Source: Pseudomonadota bacterium (GTDB lineage Bacteria > Pseudomonadota > Alphaproteobacteria > Rhizobiales > Rhizobiaceae). Taken from it: a stretch of DNA of 16,582 nt. A program made the position numbers and the translations under genes. Location of the stretch: contig JAEWPB010000021.1 of NCBI GenBank assembly GCA_023399465.1, positions 1-16,582 of the forward strand, read 5' to 3'. The notes below the pieces were generated by a model. That model was given only the letters and a program-made list of their open reading frames with translations, was not told where the DNA came from and ran no database searches. Each line of letters begins with the position of its first letter. The stretch's first letter is position 1. This document shows, piece after piece, positions 12,749 through 16,582 of this stretch.

Positions 12749-13795
12749 ATGGCGCCGCGCAAATCCGCGTCCGTTTCCAGCCGCAAATCCGCGGCAAGGC
12801 CTGCCAAAAAAGATTTCAACGGTGGTCTGATCGCTGAATTCGATCGCGAGACGGAGCTTGCTGCCTATCGCGAAATGTTGCTGATCCGCCGCTTTGAAGA
12901 AAAGGCCGGCCAGCTTTACGGCATGGGTTTCATTGGCGGCTTCTGTCACCTCTATATCGGTCAGGAAGCAGTCGTCGTCGGCATGCAGATGGCGCTGAAG
13001 GAAGGTGACCAGGTCATCACCGGCTATCGCGATCACGGTCACATGCTTGCTTGTGGCATGAGTGCGCGCGGCGTCATGGCCGAACTCACCGGTCGTCGTG
13101 GCGGTCTTTCCAAGGGGAAGGGCGGCTCGATGCACATGTTCTCCAAGGAAAAGCACTTCTACGGCGGTCACGGCATCGTTGGTGCCCAGGTGTCGCTCGG
13201 CACCGGTCTGGCGTTCGCCAACCGTTACCGTGGCAACGACAATGTCTCGCTCGCCTATTTCGGCGATGGCGCTGCCAACCAGGGCCAGGTCTACGAGAGC
13301 TTCAATATGGCGGCGCTGTGGAAGCTGCCGGTCATCTACATCGTCGAGAACAACCGCTACGCCATGGGTACCGCCGTGTCGCGCGCTTCCGCGCAGACCG
13401 ACTTCTCCCAGCGCGGTGCTTCCTTCGGTATCCCCGGCCTTCAGGTCGATGGCATGGATGTTCGCGCCGTCAAGGCTGCGGCGGAAGAGGCGGTCGAGCA
13501 CTGCCGCTCCGGCAAGGGGCCGATCATTCTCGAAATGCTGACCTACCGCTACCGCGGCCATTCCATGTCGGATCCCGCCAAGTACCGGTCGAAGGATGAA
13601 GTGCAGAAAATGCGCTCCGAGCATGACCCGATCGAGCAGGTCAAGGCCCGTCTCCTCGAAAAGGGGTGGGCGACGGAAGACGAGCTGAAGCAGATCGACA
13701 AGGATGTCCGCGACATCGTCGCCGACAGTGCCGATTTCGCCCAGAACGATCCGGAGCCGGATGCATCCGAGCTCTATACCGACATTCTGCTTTGA
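12749..13795 (+). CDS. pdhA: pyruvate dehydrogenase E1 component, alpha subunit
   Basis: A 348-residue subunit of the heterotetrameric (alpha2beta2) E1 enzyme, which decarboxylates pyruvate on thiamine diphosphate and passes the acetyl group to the E2 lipoyl arm. A basic, probably flexible N-terminus (1-26) precedes YREMLLIRRFEEKAGQLYGMGFIGGFCHLYIGQEAV. The ThDP motif is GDGAANQGQVYESFNMAALWKLPVIYIVENN, starting with GDG and ending with NN. YRYRGHSMSDPAKYR is the conserved loop near the E1 regulatory serine of eukaryotic homologues. The ATG at 12749 has AGGGAGGG upstream. pdhB follows after 18 bases. The gene is preceded by a region with inverted repeats, so the pdh operon probably starts here. 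Confidence 0.97.
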   Translation: MAPRKSASVSSRKSAARPAKKDFNGGLIAEFDRETELAAYREMLLIRRFEEKAGQLYGMGFIGGFCHLYIGQEAVVVGMQMALKEGDQVITGYRDHGHMLACGMSARGVMAELTGRRGGLSKGKGGSMHMFSKEKHFYGGHGIVGAQVSLGTGLAFANRYRGNDNVSLAYFGDGAANQGQVYESFNMAALWKLPVIYIVENNRYAMGTAVSRASAQTDFSQRGASFGIPGLQVDGMDVRAVKAAAEEAVEHCRSGKGPIILEMLTYRYRGHSMSDPAKYRSKDEVQKMRSEHDPIEQVKARLLEKGWATEDELKQIDKDVRDIVADSADFAQNDPEPDASELYTDILL

Positions 13796-13813
13796 TTCGG
13801 GGAGGGACAGTCC

Positions 13814-15196
<1,383 letters not shown>

Positions 15197-15210
15197 AGGG
15201 AGGGCGCCAG

Positions 15211-16539
15211 ATGCCGATCAACATCACCATGCCTGCCCTTTCGCCGACGATGGAAGAGGGCAACCTGTCCAAGTGGCTGGTCAAGGAAGGCGACAAGGTC
15301 GCGCCCGGCGACGTGATCGCCGAAATCGAGACCGACAAGGCAACCATGGAAGTGGAAGCCGTTGACGAGGGTACGGTTGCCCGGATCGTCGTGCCGGCCG
15401 GCACCGAGGGCGTGAAGGTCAACGCGCTGATCGCCGTTCTCGCCGCCGAAGGCGAGGATGCCGCGGCTGCCGCCCAGAGCGGAAATGGCGCGGCGGAGGC
15501 TCCGAAGGCTGCGGCAACGCCCGCGGCCGTCTCTGCGCCTGCACCTGCACCTGTCGCAGCAGCTCCGGCCGCCGCGGCGGCACCTGCGCCGAAGAAGGTG
15601 GATGGCGAGCGGGTCTTCGCATCGCCGCTGGCACGCCGGCTGGCGAAGGAAAGCGGTCTCGACCTGGCAGCCGTCGCAGGCTCCGGTCCGCATGGCCGCG
15701 TGGTAAAGGCCGATGTCGAGGCCGCAGTAGCAGGCGGTACCGCCAAGGCGCCTGCTCCGACTGCTGCTGTGCCCGCCGCTGCTCCGGCACTGGCGAAGGG
15801 CGCTTCGGAAGAGGCCGTTCTCAAGCTGTTCGAGCCCGGTTCCTACGAACTCGTGCCGCATGACGGCATGCGCAAGACCATCGCCAAGCGACTGGTCGAA
15901 TCCAAGCAGACGGTCCCGCATTTCTACGTCAGTGTGGATTGCGAACTCGATGCGCTGCTGGCGCTGCGTGCCCAACTCAACGATGCCGCTCCCCGCAAGG
16001 ATGGCACGCCCGCCTACAAGCTCTCGGTCAACGACCTGGTGATAAAGGCGCTGGCGCTGGCGCTGCATGACGTGCCGGATGCGAACGTCTCCTGTACCGA
16101 CAGCAACATGGTCAAGCACAAGCACGCCGACGTCGGCGTTGCCGTGTCGATCCCCGGCGGCCTGATCACCCCGATCGTCCGTTCGGCCGAGACGAAAAGC
16201 CTGTCGGCCATCTCCAACGAGATGCGCGACCTCGGCAAGCGGGCCAAGGAACGCAAGCTGAAGCCGGAAGAGTACCAGGGCGGCACGACCGCCGTGTCCA
16301 ACATGGGCATGATGGGCGTAAAAAGCTTCTCGGCTGTCATCAACCCGCCACATGCCACCATCCTGGCCGTCGGCGCGGGTGAAGAACGCGCTGTCGTCAA
16401 GAATGGCGAGATCAAGATCGCCAATGTCATGACGGTCACGCTCTCCACCGACCACCGCTGTGTCGATGGCGCGCTCGGAGCCGAACTGATCGGCGCCTTT
16501 AAGCGCTACATCGAAAACCCGATGGGCATGCTGGTTTGA
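15211..16539 (+). CDS. pdhC: dihydrolipoamide acetyltransferase, E2 of pyruvate dehydrogenase
   Basis: A 442-residue E2 core protein that takes the acetyl group from E1 and gives it to CoA, forming acetyl-CoA. There is one lipoyl domain (1-77, Lys43 in ETDKATMEVE). A long Ala/Pro linker (about 80-130) leads to the peripheral subunit-binding domain at about 135-171 (FASPLARRLAKESGLDLAAVAGSGPHGRVVKADVE), which holds E1 and E3. A second Ala/Pro linker leads to the catalytic domain from about 215 (HDGMRKTIAKRLVESKQTVPHFYVS). The active-site motif DHRCVDG puts the catalytic His at about 415. The ATG at 15211 follows GGGAGG. One lipoyl domain here plus one on pdhB gives the complex two lipoyl sources. 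Confidence 0.97.
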   Translation: MPINITMPALSPTMEEGNLSKWLVKEGDKVAPGDVIAEIETDKATMEVEAVDEGTVARIVVPAGTEGVKVNALIAVLAAEGEDAAAAAQSGNGAAEAPKAAATPAAVSAPAPAPVAAAPAAAAAPAPKKVDGERVFASPLARRLAKESGLDLAAVAGSGPHGRVVKADVEAAVAGGTAKAPAPTAAVPAAAPALAKGASEEAVLKLFEPGSYELVPHDGMRKTIAKRLVESKQTVPHFYVSVDCELDALLALRAQLNDAAPRKDGTPAYKLSVNDLVIKALALALHDVPDANVSCTDSNMVKHKHADVGVAVSIPGGLITPIVRSAETKSLSAISNEMRDLGKRAKERKLKPEEYQGGTTAVSNMGMMGVKSFSAVINPPHATILAVGAGEERAVVKNGEIKIANVMTVTLSTDHRCVDGALGAELIGAFKRYIENPMGMLV

Positions 16540-16551
16540 TCGGAGAGTGAG

Positions 16552-16582
16552 ATGGTGAAGTCGGTCCTCTGCTTTGGCGATT
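16552..16582 (+). CDS. GDSL/SGNH hydrolase, N-terminal fragment
   Basis: Only ten codons are present before the right edge. They read MVKSVLCFGD, and the next base starts the codon that would give the Ser of a GDS motif. This is the usual opening of SGNH/GDSL arylesterase-type hydrolases, and such a gene commonly lies between pdhC and the E3 gene in rhizobia. GGAGAG lies just upstream, 12 bases after the pdhC stop, so it is probably in the pdh transcript. A GTG one codon later is an alternative start. The call rests on ten residues and context only. Confidence 0.6.
   Translation, partial: MVKSVLCFGD

Overview
The window looks like a stretch of the core chromosome of an alphaproteobacterium of the Rhizobiales, most likely Rhizobiaceae. 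I judge this from protein resemblance and gene order. The order eno - ftsB-like - pdhA - pdhB (with a lipoyl domain) - pdhC - GDSL hydrolase is typical of that group, as are an ATP12 chaperone, a DUF3008 protein, a glycine-riboswitch-controlled gcvTHP operon, and promoter elements of the EcfG and FNR/FixK types. Coding sequence is GC-rich with strong third-position bias, so long antisense open frames are common and were discarded. I see no tRNA, rRNA, insertion sequence, phage gene, CRISPR array or defence system. The genus cannot be fixed by eye.

Left end (1-2124, minus strand): the glycine cleavage operon gcvT-gcvH-gcvP. The window cuts gcvP after about 116 codons. A recognisable promoter leads almost directly into a tandem glycine riboswitch, followed by two small GC hairpins that share an 11-base repeat, then gcvT with a TTG start.

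2125-4130: a small DUF3008 gene (minus) has a clean EcfG-type general-stress promoter. A copper-related pair lies on the plus strand: a DUF2946-like Cys-containing exported protein, then a secreted fusion of a YcnI-like (DUF1775) domain and a PCuAC copper-chaperone domain joined by a His/Met-rich linker. A strong hairpin closes this unit against a convergent unknown small gene.

4131-5582: a 176-base divergent region with a perfect FNR/FixK palindrome separates the small unknown gene from a hemG-like flavodoxin-type protoporphyrinogen oxidase gene. A crcB fluoride channel gene follows.

5583-8833: a tight unit of an RluA-family pseudouridine synthase, a HAD phosphatase (ATGA overlap) and an ATP12 chaperone, then a predicted lipoprotein of unknown role.

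8834-12201: a VOC-family gene overlaps kdsA (Kdo-8-phosphate synthase) by ATGA. Enolase follows with a textbook terminator.

12202-16582: an ftsB/divIC-like gene, then pdhA, pdhB and pdhC for the pyruvate dehydrogenase complex, followed closely by the first codons of a GDSL/SGNH hydrolase. Enolase and PDH together carry 2-phosphoglycerate through phosphoenolpyruvate to acetyl-CoA, apart from pyruvate kinase; kdsA uses phosphoenolpyruvate for lipopolysaccharide synthesis.

Most genes belong to known families. The points of interest are regulatory: the riboswitch leader layout, the EcfG promoter, the FNR box at hemG, the inverted repeats before pdhA, and the domain fusion in the copper protein.
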